Shown: piece after piece, positions 29,558 through 39,539 of the stretch | Layout of the letters: every line of letters begins with the position of its first letter | How positions within the stretch are numbered: position 1 is the first letter of the stretch | DNA from: Neovahlkampfia damariscottae | Lineage: Eukaryota; Heterolobosea; Selenaionea; Neovahlkampfiida; Neovahlkampfiidae | Length of the DNA: 64,000 nucleotides | Assembly (NCBI GenBank): GCA_016618085.1 | Contig: JABLTG010000027.1 | Span: 1,832 to 65,831, forward strand | Reading direction: 5' to 3' | The notes under the pieces: generated by a model | Database searches by the model: none | What the model was told of the DNA's origin: nothing | What the model saw: only the letters and a program-made list of their open reading frames with translations | Made by a program: the position numbers and the translations under genes

Positions 29558-31620
29558 TTATTCTAATTTTCTCTTCTTTTTTGGAAAAAAAATGTCTTCT
29601 TCTGATTCCAATTCTCTTTTACTTTTTTCCAACAATTGAATCAAATCTTGAGTTACAGGGATTTCATCAAGTGGAAGAGTCTCTGTTGGTGTGACTTTTT
29701 TTCTTGAAAAGAATACATCTTCAAGATTCTCTTCATTCAAATTTTTCTTATCTTCAATGATTTTCATCAAATCTTGAGTGGGGAATTCTTCTTCTTTGAT
29801 TGTCTTTTTTGCAATAGGTTTTTTGAAAAAGAAGTTTTCATTGTTCACAATTTTAGACTTTTCTTCTTCTAATAATTTGATCAAATCTTTCGTGTTTTGA
29901 GGAAAATCATTATCTTCAGTTTCCTCTTTTTTAATTTTCGTTTTTTTTTTGGTTGAAAAGAATAATTCTTCAGTATCTTTTTTATTCATTTCTTTTTTTG
30001 ACAATTCAATCAATTGAACTAAATCCTGAGTAACTGGCATATCTTTCTCCAAATCATTTTTGATTGGTGATTCCAATTTGATTTCAGTTTTTTCTGGAAT
30101 TTCTTTTTTCAATTTTTCTTCAAAATCTTCTTTGTTGAATGTTTGGATTTTCATTGTTTCAATTTTCCATTCATTTGTTTCTTCAAATTGAATTTTATAC
30201 ATTAACAAACTCAAATAAATATGTTCACAATCAAACAGTTCATTATTTGTACAAGTACAAACAGATTTCTCATACTTTTCATTTTTAACTAAAATTTCTT
30301 GAAGATACTGGTTCTTATTAAAATTTGAATAAATTTTGAATGATTGTTCTTCTTGGTTCAATAATTTAATTCTTGAAATGGTTATCAAATTGGATGAAAA
30401 ATACTCATCCAAATTTTTCAATAAATCATAGATTGAAATATTTAAATTTGGATATTTTTTGAGAAATCCTTTGAAAATCAATTTTGTTTCAAAAAAATTA
30501 AAATTTTCGTCATTTTCCTCTTTGTTCAAATAATTTTTGAACTGGTGTATTTTTGATTTATGTAATACAATTCCAAACTCTTGATTTTTTAAAAAATTAT
30601 TTTCATAGAAACTCTTTTCATTTGTCGATAAAAGTTCTTCAAATAAAACGAACTTTTTCGATTTTTTTTCATTTAAATATTTAATTTTAAAATAAAAAGA
30701 AGGTATCAAGGTGTTGTTATTTTGAATTTTTTTGAAATTTAATTCATTAGCAGTTGAAATACCTATCTTTTTAAATTTTTCATTTTTTGTGATCCAAAGT
30801 GAATCAATTAAATGAATTGAGTGTAAATACAAACAACAAATAATGGATTCTCTATTTTTATGATAATAAATTGGAAAATTCAAATTCAATTTTTTTAAAC
30901 AATGAAGGATTCCATTCATCAAATTTGTTCTATTTTTTGTTAGAAAAAAAAAATTCAAGTAATACATGGAATTTAATTTAAATTTTTTAAGAATTTCAAT
31001 TTCATCAATAAAGAATATAATTCTAGATTCTTCTTTATTTTTTGAATAAAATTCATTCAAAAAATTAACTAATAAATCAGCATCTTGGAATTTTATTTTT
31101 TTGTTCTCCAAAATAAGAAATAAATGAATATCAATAAATAAACCCTTTTTAGTTAATTAAATTTTCTTTTTACTTTGTTGATCATTTCCTTTTCGTTTTT
31201 TTTCAGTTCAATTGGAAGCTCGACTTCAAAATATTTCTCTTTTGGGATCTCTTCTGATAATTCAATGGAAGAGAAGTATTTCTCTTTTTCAATTTTTTCT
31301 AAAATGGATTCACTCAATAAAAATTCATTCATCCAAATCAACTTTTCTTTTGAAGCTTGAAAAAAAAAAATTTTAAATTTTTCTTTAAAATTTTTTTGTA
31401 ATTCTTTGATAAAATTAAAGTCCTCTGTGGAAACAATTATTTTCTTATTTTTTTCTAAGAATTTTAAAACTCTCTTTTTTTTTAAGTGAAGAGATAATTT
31501 ATCAATTTCGTTATGATCAAAAAAATGAAAATTCTCTTTAAAGAATTTATCAAAATATTTTCTTTTGTATGAAGTTTTTATGGTTGAAAAAAAACAAATG
31601 ATTTGTTTTTTTTTGTCCAT
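29558..31620 (-). CDS. SWIM zinc-finger protein with C-terminal TQDL repeats
   Basis: Two exons, 31174-31620 and 29558-31144, joined in phase by a 29-nt intron; about 677 residues. The N-terminal half is lysine- and phenylalanine-rich and matches no family I know. A SWIM-type finger (CTCTNNELFDCEHIYLSLLM; CxCx7CxH) lies around residue 455. The last 180 residues carry four imperfect repeats of a unit like P-x-TQDLIQLLE followed 15-20 residues later by an FF-x-KK cluster (PVTQDLVQLIEL, QNTKDLIKLLEE, PTQDLMKIIED, PVTQDLIQLLEK). The protein ends in a basic KKKRKLE that looks like a nuclear localisation signal. SWIM fingers occur in the Shu recombination complex, MuDR transposases and ubiquitin ligases; I see no transposase catalytic motifs. 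Confidence 0.65.
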
Positions 31621-31680
31621 TTTGACAATTACAAAACTTGTGATTGGATAAAAAGACCAATGATTTAAACACTCAAATTT

Positions 31681-34093
31681 TTATTTAAATGCATATATTT
31701 CAACAGAATAAATCATGAAAGAATTAGTATCACATAATGGTTCATTATCAAAAGTTTGACATTTCTCACTATTTCCCATCAACAATTCGTCATCAATGTA
31801 CAATCCAGTTTTACCATCTATTCCACCACCAAACATTAAACAATCTTCTTTTCCAATCATATAATAATCATTTTTTTTTGTCCATTTGTAACATTTTTGT
31901 TCAGGCTTCAAAGTGAAGAGAAATGTGTCCGCAGATCCCTGATATGATGATAAAATCTCAAAAGGTTCATTTGCAAATGCACCAAATATCTATTAAATTT
32001 AGGTTTAAAATTCATTTTTTTGTTTACTTTTGTCTCATTTTTATCATTTTTTTGATTTTCTTTCAATAGTTCTTTGTTGATTTCTCCTTTGATACTTGTC
32101 GCAGAAATCAAAAGAATTAATGGTGATTCTAATTCTTGAATGGTTTTATAAATTGTAGTTAAATTATATCCATCTGTTTTGGTTGAAAAGACTTTGTAAA
32201 TTGTTTGCATTTTTTGTTTATTTGGTAACCAGGACCATAAAATCTCTAATTGATTTTCATTTTCTATAATATTAGAAACATGTTCAATTTTTGGTCGAGT
32301 ATAAACAAAATTCAATCTTTTGATTTTCGTTAAATAATTCTCAATTTTTTCTGAATTTTGTGCATCAAAACTTTTCAATTTGTTTTTAGTCAATGCAGTG
32401 TTGATAACAGAATTGAAAATTTCCGATTCATCAAATGCATTAAATTTCATCATTTCTTGCTCAAATAATAATTTCAAATCATCCAATGAATTACATTTTA
32501 AGATTTCGACTTCCAATTTTTTCAAGACTGCAATCATCAGTTTAATAAATGATTTCATTCCTTGTTTTATAAAAACATCCATTAAATGAGTAATTATCTA
32601 AAAGTATAAAAAAATTCAATTCTTACATCAAAAGGAAGATGTTCGAAGAAGAAATGGTCAATTAATTCTTGAGTAAATACAGTAACATGAAATTTTAAAT
32701 GTTGAAAAACATTCCAAATTTTTGGTAATTGTTGATGAATTGAATCTTTTGTTGCTTGTAAAAATAATAAATGTGATTTTAAATTCTTTTTGAAAAATTT
32801 TTCATTTTTTACAGATTTCAAAAATAATGAATTCAAAATAGTGAAACAATCTTCTTCTTGTACAAAACATAATAAATGTGATATAAAATTGATCACAAAT
32901 GGAGCATATTCAATTTGTGGGTATTTAAATCCTAAAACACACAACACTCGTTTCAATGCATTTTTCCCAGATTCATTTAAATAATTTTTCTTTGATAATT
33001 TCCCTCCAAAAGTTGCATAGATTGTAGGTTTGATATTTTCAATTTTCAAATCATTTTGTTTATAATATGTAGAGAATACTTTTTTAATTTCTTTTTCATA
33101 ATTTTCTTTTGATGTTTTTTCATCCATACCAGACATTATGAAATAGATTTCTCTACGAAATTCTCCATGAATACCTAACATTAGTAATTGTTTTAACACT
33201 GTTTTTTCATTGGATAGTAATTTCTTTGGCACATCAATTCTCATCCAAGCAATTCTTTAAAAAGGGAATTTAAAATCTGTTTTTTTTTTTTTACTTTCTC
33301 ATTTCTTCCGGTTTTGTTCTAATATGTTCTGTGATTGGTAGTTCTTCATTTATTACATTATTTGTTATTTCTTTATAGTATTCAGTTGATTCACTTATAA
33401 TCTCATCTAAATTTATAATTGGTGAAATTAAAACAAAATCTTCATCTTTTGCTTCATAAAATTCATCAATGAAAATAAAATCATCATCTCCTTTTCTGTA
33501 TTCATGATGTCTTTCCAATAAAATTTTAATTGTTGGATGGTTTGGATTCTTTGCTCTTTTGAATGGAAATTCATCTTTTTTTCTTAATCTGATGTATCCA
33601 TGATAACCAATATCATAATAACGTATTGAAGAATTTGATTCTTCTTCATTATCTGAAATTAAACTGAATTGTTCATCCAAATGTTTGTTGAATTGAGAAT
33701 CATCTGTAAAACTCATAGGTATTTCTTGAAGTAAATTTTCATAAACTGATTCTCTGTGGAAGTGTTAAAAAGAGTACAATTGTTATACCTTTGAATGTAA
33801 AATTTTAAAACTGAATCTTCAGGTAATTGAAGTACAGTTGAATCTATAAGAGGTAAAAATCTATTTTTTTTTTAATATTAATTTTCTTTGTTTTACTTGT
33901 CTTTCATTTGGTCATAGTATTCGATTTTTTTTGTTGGATTAAATTTTGCCAACCATTTGTCATCATCATTTATCAGTTTTGAAATGTTTTTCAAATTTAT
34001 TTCACTATTTGAGAAATATTCTGATGGTGTTGTTATTATTTTTGCATTTGTTGCATTTTCTTCGTAGTACTTGATCACTACAAATTTGGACAT
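31681..34093 (-). CDS. TBC1D24: TBC-TLDc protein, TBC1D24/Skywalker-like
   Basis: Seven exons with introns of about 33-40 nt, about 740 residues from ATG 34093. After an unassigned N-terminus, a TBC domain spans the middle: GIHGEFRREIYFIMSG, then PTIYATFGG and the block YAPFVINFISHLLCFVQEED with the EED typical of the family. The IxxDxxR arginine-finger motif is replaced by IKPTIYATF, as in TBC1D24. The C-terminal domain is TLDc: IFGAFANEPFEI, SADTFLFTLK, CLMFGGGIDG, CQTFDNEPL, and the ending YSVEIYAFK. This pairing occurs in Skywalker/TBC1D24, which acts in Rab-linked vesicle trafficking and oxidation resistance. It shares a 56-bp divergent promoter, with one CCAAT at 34113-34117, with the acid phosphatase. 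Confidence 0.88.
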
Positions 34094-34112
34094 TGTTTTG
34101 GAAAGTAATTAA

Positions 34113-34117
34113 CCAAT
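34113..34117 (+). promoter_or_regulatory. CCAAT box shared by a divergent gene pair
   Basis: The only CCAAT in the 56-bp gap between the TBC-TLDc start (34093, minus) and the phosphatase start (34150, plus). It is 20 and 32 bp from the two ATGs. It illustrates the box found close to most starts in this window. Confidence 0.5.
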
Positions 34118-34149
34118 AGCACTTAAATACTTCTTCCAAACGTTGAAGA

Positions 34150-35350
34150 ATGAAGAAAACCTTTCAACTTTTTTTAACATTTTTTTTGTTTTATGTTATA
34201 AACTCACAACATCAAGTTCGAATTCAATTCACTGGAAAATCAAATAAATATTCAATCTCATGGCAATCAAAAAACCAAGAAGATGCTGCTGTTAGATTTG
34301 GGTATAACCCGAATAATTTAAACGAAAATTCAATTGGAAAAACAACAAAATTTATTGCTTGTGTACTTTATAGTTCAATAACAAAAGAAGCAGAAATTAC
34401 GGTGAGAGAAAATGTTCCTGTTTTTTTTCAAGTAAAAGTTGATTCACAAACGTGGAGTAAAACATACTCATTTCAGTCCGCACCTCAAAATATTGAAGAA
34501 TTTAATTTTATTGCTTATGGTGATACAGATTCAACTCAATACTCAGAATTAGTCATGCAAAAGATAATTAAAGATGAAAAGAGTTCAGCTTTTGTTTTAC
34601 ATGCTGGTGATTTTGCATATGATTCACCTATGGGCCAAGAAGAATGGGATAAATGGGGTAAAATGTATGAACCTTTGACTTCTTCAAAACCACTTGTGGC
34701 TGTTGTAGGAAACCATGAATTTCATTGTCTTTGGAGATTTGAAAATTTCAAAAACAGATTCACAACAAAATTAGGAGAAAATAGTGGTGGTGATGGTAAT
34801 TTCTACTATTCAATGAAATATGGAAATGTCTTATTTTTTATTTTATCATCTGAACATACTATTGATGAACCATCAGCTCAGTATCAATGGTTTGAAAAAG
34901 AACTTTCAAAAGTTGATAGAACACAAACACCTTGGATTATTGTTTCATATCATCAACCAGCTTATTCAAGTGTTAATGGATTTGGCAGATATCCAGGAAG
35001 TACAACAACAAGAAATTTAGAACCTTTATTCAGTAAATATAAGGTAAATCTTGTTATAGCAGGACATGATCATTGTTATGAAAGAACTTGTAATGTTAAT
35101 AATTTTAAATGTGGAAATGAATTGGGATTGGTTTGTCAATTAAATTAATTAATTTTTTTAGACTCACTTGACAATAGGTACTGCTGGGAGAAGACTTTAT
35201 GGTGATTTTAAGATGCCAAAACCTGAATGGATTGTGTATCGTGAAGCTACTTATGGCTACGCTCGTATTTCTGTTTCAAAAACACAATTGGGCATTCAAT
35301 ACATTCGTTTGAATGGAACTATCGGAGATACTCATATTATTAGACAATAA
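34150..35350 (+). CDS. Purple acid phosphatase, secreted or lysosomal
   Basis: Two exons, 34150-35130 and 35162-35350, with a 31-nt intron; about 389 residues. The N-terminus is a signal peptide (MKKTFQLFLTFFLFYVINS). The metallophosphatase motifs appear in order: AYGDTDS (GDxG position, with D for the final G), GDFAYD, GNHEF, SYHQP and AGHDHCYERTC. They bind the two metals and give the Tyr-Fe charge-transfer colour of the family (the GDFAY Tyr). The domain before it is the fibronectin-like N-terminal domain of plant-type PAPs. It hydrolyses phosphomonoesters at acid pH. It contains the usual Pro-rich end of exon 1 and an AGRRLYGDF continuation. Confidence 0.92.
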
Positions 35351-35423
35351 ATAAAATAATATTTAATTAGTTTTGTTTCAAAAATCTGTAAATGTTGATT
35401 CAAATCTGTTCCAATATTGACCA

Positions 35424-36161
35424 ATGACAAACAACCAAAAAAAATCTGAAGAATTTTTTGAGAAAGGAGAAAAAGAATATGAGTCTAAAGTATGCTCTAA
35501 TTGATTAACATCTTTGAAAACAAAGAATTTTCATAAATCCAATTTCTATTTTTCAAGAGCAATACATTTTGATAATACAAAAACAAATATTTTTTTAAAA
35601 AAAGCCAAGTGCTTATATAAGCTCCAACGATATCATTCCTGTCTTGAAAATTGGTAATTTTTTTTTCTTTCATCTTTAGCAATCGATCAATTAAATTGGA
35701 TTCATTGAATATAGAAGCAATAGAACTCCGAGCAAATACTAAAGTAAATCAAAAAAAAAACTGATTTTTAAAATCCAAAAGTTTAAAATGATGTACTATA
35801 AAGATTCAATTGAAGATTTTGATTTGCTTATTTTAATATCACCATCAAACAAAAATCAAATTCAAGTTAGTTTTATTATTAAATTGTTTTAATGAAATAG
35901 ATTCAAAAAGAAGTTGTTTTAGAAAGAATAGAAGAATCAAAAATTGCTGGAAATAGAAATCTTCAAATGTATTCAAAATTGGATGGTGTAGATATAAAAA
36001 ATGAATTGAATTTTGATTCAATGTTTAAAAATCCAAAAATTGTTGAAATATTAAATGGAATGAATGAAAATTCAAATCAACAAGAATTAAATGATTTGAT
36101 GAAAGATGAAAATATTTTTGAGACAATTTCATCATTGAATAAATATAAATCTCGAATATAA
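35424..36161 (+). CDS. TPR protein, STI1-like tail
   Basis: Five exons with four introns of 26-38 nt. Joined, they read EEFFEKGEKEYESKNFHKSN, FYFSRAIHFD, AKCLYKLQRYHSCLENCNRS, and SIEDFDLLI, three consecutive TPR units resembling Hsp70/Hsp90-binding TPR cochaperones. The C-terminal 70 residues contain ELNFDSMFKNPKIVEIL and NELNDLM-like segments that resemble the DP/STI1 repeats of Hop. The protein ends SRI. The ATG is part of a CCAATG at 35421-35426, with another CCAAT at 35411. It is likely a cytosolic cochaperone, by inference only. Confidence 0.75.
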
Positions 36162-36407
36162 AAGAATGAATAAATTAGCAGAATCGATAGAAATGATTGG
36201 TTGTTTCTTATTGTGTATAATTCAAATCGTTTTAAAATGAAAAATTGTACTTCAATTAAAACTTTAAAATATCTCCTGAATCCTCAAATATACTCAGAAG
36301 TCAAAATTGAATCATTCCAATAGAAAAAAATATCCGGAACTTTGACCAATAAGAAGACTTGGAGGCTTGTCAACAATCAAAAACTTCATCAAAAACAAAA
36401 AATATAC

Positions 36408-36650
36408 ATGCAAAGCACATGCACCACAATATTAACTGTAGTTCAAAAGAGTAAACAAAAAACCATCGAAAGAACTCAAAAACTGAAGCAAAAGAAATCC
36501 ATAACAAAAATGCTCTTCGGAGATGCAGCTCAAACAGCAAAAACACATGCAGCTTCAAAAAAAAACACTCATCACAACTTTGTAGATGTATCGTTTCGTT
36601 CTGCTCAAAGAAAACTCAAAAATAAAAAACAAAACAAAAATTCTGATTAA
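36408..36650 (+). CDS. Small basic protein of unknown function
   Basis: An 80-residue ORF from ATG 36408, rich in Lys, Gln, Thr and His, with FGDAAQTAKTHAASKKN and VSFRSAQRKLKNK. A CCAAT lies at 36346-36350. The frame is open back to a TTG at 36342. The C-terminus is lysine-rich and could be nuclear or RNA-binding. It ends 8 bp before the stop of the convergent MYG1 gene. No family recognised. Confidence 0.45.
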   Translation: MQSTCTTILTVVQKSKQKTIERTQKLKQKKSITKMLFGDAAQTAKTHAASKKNTHHNFVDVSFRSAQRKLKNKKQNKNSD

Positions 36651-36658
36651 ACCTAAAT

Positions 36659-37750
36659 TTAATTTTCAAGTGATTTTTTAGCTAAAGCTAAAGAGCTATC
36701 AAATGATTTTGTACCTCCAATAAAACCTGTTGCATGAACAAATATACAATTTTCAATGCCAGTCACTTTTGATAATTCTTCATCTCTCAATCCACACCAC
36801 TCTTTTTTTAATGGTCTTCTTGATTTAAAATCATCATCTTCATGTGACACAGCTCTGACTCTACAAGAACCATCTTTATCATCAACAAACAAAACATATT
36901 TGACTAAACCAACTGTATTCGTTTCTTTTTCAATATCAAATAGATGTTCTGCCCATGGACATCCTTTTTCAAGGAATACTATTTCTCCATTTTTATCGAT
37001 TTTTTCTTTTGAGTTAGCAATTGATTTTTCAACAATTGAACGAGCAGGTAACCAGAAATTTAATAAACCATCAAATTGTTGTAAAAATTCTTCTCCTGTT
37101 AATTGAATAGCTTTTTGAAATCCAATAGTAGTTTCTTCAGAAATTTTTTCTGGAGGAGTCAACCAACCTGTTTTTGTTTTGAGATTAATTTTTTTTTTTG
37201 TTACTTGTATTGAAACGACCAACTCTTGCACTTAAATCAGTTGTAATTTTATAAAGTGGTTTTTCTTTTCCGCTGATAGTGACACCATTATCAATACCGT
37301 CAATGGATTCAATGAAATTTCTGTAAATTTTTTCATATATCTTTTTAGCAACAAGTTCATTGTCAACTTTCTTTTTTATAATTTCCATACCAAAATGTCT
37401 AAAGGTAAATATTTTTTTTTTGAACAATTTTACTTATAAATTAAACCTGCTGAAGATAATTTTGTGTTAAAATTTGGAAAATTTTCTTCAAAGCCTTTTT
37501 GATGATGGTCAAAAAGATATTTCAAAGGTTCATATTTTCCACCAACATCAACTTGAATATCACATTTTCCTAAAACCTCAGGATCTCTTGATCTGACAAT
37601 TATGCTGTTTTCAAATTCTTTTGTCATGGAAAGTAATGCACAAGCAAGACATTCGTCTGCATGAAATTGTCCAGAGTGTGTTCCAATTATTTTATAATTC
37701 GGTTCAATTTTTTCTGGTACTTTTGAAAATACTTTTGCGACTTGTTTCAT
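36659..37750 (-). CDS. MYG1: MYG1/UPF0160 exonuclease
   Basis: Three exons with introns of about 30-35 nt, about 340 residues from ATG 37750. The DHH-superfamily motifs are clear: GTHSGQFHADECLA, VDVGG, FDHHQKGF. The C-terminal half has FLEKGCPWAEHLF, LKKEWCGLRDEELS and GCIFVHATGFIGG-type sequence, which are MYG1 landmarks. In yeast and animals MYG1 is a 3'-5' RNA exonuclease of nucleus and mitochondrial matrix. A CCAAT at 37794-37798 lies 43 bp upstream. There is no obvious N-terminal presequence beyond MKQVAKVFSKV. Confidence 0.92.
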
Positions 37751-37959
37751 GCTTTTTTATAATGAAGAATAATGATTCGCACATAAACTCCTGACCAATG
37801 ATGATTTGTAATTTTTGGAGGAAGAAATGTTGGTGGATAAAACTCCGATTTCCAATTCTATTCATTGGAATTAGATTTTACCTTCCAATCAGTTTCATTG
37901 GTTATTAGATACTAATAAATAAATTGGAATGAAGAAACATCAACAACTAAAAAAACAAA

Positions 37960-38502
37960 ATGTCAATAAAGAAAAATCAAAACCAATTTTCATATTCAAA
38001 GTTTGAAGATGTGTATCTTGAAAGTGAACCTAGAATGAGCATAAATGCACAAAACAACAATTTTTTGAAACCTTTGCCTGTAAATCCAATGTCAAAACAA
38101 TCAAATTGGGTCAAACCGATTGCTGTCGAACCTGTTTTGGTTTTTATTTGTAATATATTCGCTCCTGGTTTAGGACACATTTTACTTGGCCAACACAAGA
38201 AAGGAATAATGTTGTTGACTATATATGGGATAATGAGCATAATTATATGGCCTTTGACTTGCTTTCTTGTTGGAATTCCACTTTTGATAATTCCACTTGT
38301 ACATATTATTTTAATTTTATACGACGGACAAATTTTGGCGGACAGAGCAAAAAGAGGTATACCAATCATGGAAGGAGAATGTGGTACATCATTGATAAAA
38401 CCATTTCTTTCATTAGTTTGTAATCCTGTATTCAATAATTCTGATTTAGAGGATTGTCCACGAGATTGGATGAAAAAAATGCAAAACATTGAACATCAAT
38501 AA
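37960..38502 (+). CDS. Small membrane protein, TM2-like
   Basis: A 180-residue intronless protein. A Ser/Asn-rich soluble N-terminus of about 60 residues is followed by closely spaced hydrophobic segments (VFICNIFAPGLGHILLG, IMLLTIYGIMSIIIWPL, and FLVGIPLLIIPLVHIILIL) with a PGLGHILLGQHKKG turn that recalls TM2-domain proteins (GxGxxYLG...K). The C-terminus is polar and contains paired Cys. The function is unknown. There is no signal peptide; it is probably an endomembrane or plasma-membrane protein. Confidence 0.6.
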   Translation: MSIKKNQNQFSYSKFEDVYLESEPRMSINAQNNNFLKPLPVNPMSKQSNWVKPIAVEPVLVFICNIFAPGLGHILLGQHKKGIMLLTIYGIMSIIIWPLTCFLVGIPLLIIPLVHIILILYDGQILADRAKRGIPIMEGECGTSLIKPFLSLVCNPVFNNSDLEDCPRDWMKKMQNIEHQ

Positions 38503-38576
38503 AACATTAGTTTAAAATTTAATTCAAATAATTCTTTTTACATCGTTCTGAGTTTTCGAAATTGACCAATTAGAAA

Positions 38577-39538
38577 ATGTCAAATAAACTCAGAATGAGG
38601 AGTTTGTTGTACATTCCAGGAAACAGTTCTAAAATGCTAGCCAAAACTTTAAATATGAAAATATATCCAGATGTTTTTGTACCTGATTTAGAGGATAGTG
38701 TTCCTTTTGAATACAAAAAAGATGCTTTAAAACAAGTTTCAAAATTCATTGAAGAAGATTGGAAGAATTTTAAATTAAAAAACAAAAAAATCAAATCCTT
38801 GATACTTCCAAGGTTAAATAATGACTTAAATTTACTTCCAGAAGAATTACAAAAAATTTGTTCTCCTTCCATTGATGTGTGAAATTTTTTTTTTCATAAT
38901 TTTTTCAACAGGGTATTAATCTAGGTAAAGTTTCAAATATCAAAGAATTCAATGAAATTATTAAATTAATTGAAGAAACAGAAAATAAAAAAGGATTACA
39001 AAAAAATTCAATTAAAATTATACCTTCAATTGAAACAGCAGAAGGATTGACTAATATTGCAGAAATTTGTTCAAGTCATAAAGAAAGAACCATTGGATTA
39101 TGTTTTGGTGCTGATGATTTTGCAAATGATATGGGTATAACTAGAAATACCAGTTCTTATGAAGAAAATCTTGAATTTGCAAGAAACCAAATTTCAATTT
39201 ATGCAAGAGCACATAATTTGGTGTCTATTGACACACCAAATGTAAATTTCAAAAATTTAGATTCATTAATTGAAGAATCCACTAGAGTTAAATCAATTGG
39301 TTTTAAAGGAAAATTTGCAATTCATCCAAATCAAATTGAATCATTGAATGATATTTTTGGTATTTCAAAACAAGAATATGAAAGAGCAAAAGAAATTGTT
39401 GATAGTTTTGAGAAATCAAAGAAAGAAAATAAACGTGGAAGTACCTCAGTAGGTGATAGAATGGTTGATATTCCAGTTTACAAAAGAAATCTAAATATTG
39501 TACAAAGTTACAAAGAAGAAAATGATTTAATGAAATAG
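38577..39538 (+). CDS. CLYBL: Citrate lyase beta-like / citramalyl-CoA lyase (CLYBL)
   Basis: Two exons, 38577-38876 and 38912-39538, with a 35-nt intron; about 308 residues. RSLLYIPGNSSKML and VFVPDLEDSVP (metal-binding Glu-Asp) begin the TIM barrel; ILPRLNN, IIPSIETAEG and LCFGADDFANDMG follow, with GFKGKFAIHPNQIE near the end. These are the HpcH/HpaI-type CitE signatures. CLYBL cleaves citramalyl-CoA in mitochondria of animals, feeding itaconate and C5 metabolism. The N-terminus is not a strong mitochondrial presequence. The stop lies one base from the stop of the convergent kinase-NACHT-HEAT gene. Confidence 0.9.
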
Positions 39539-39539
39539 T

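Noticed and set aside
29558-31620. SWIM protein as a MuDR-type transposase
   Set aside because: No DDE catalytic block or terminal inverted repeats are seen, only the finger.
36370-36558. Antisense ORF across the small basic gene
   Set aside because: No start near a CCAAT, no family match; it is a shadow of the Lys/Gln-rich plus strand.
37977-38489. 170-codon open frame on the minus strand
   Set aside because: It is antisense to the membrane-protein gene and has no family features; the plus strand is better supported.
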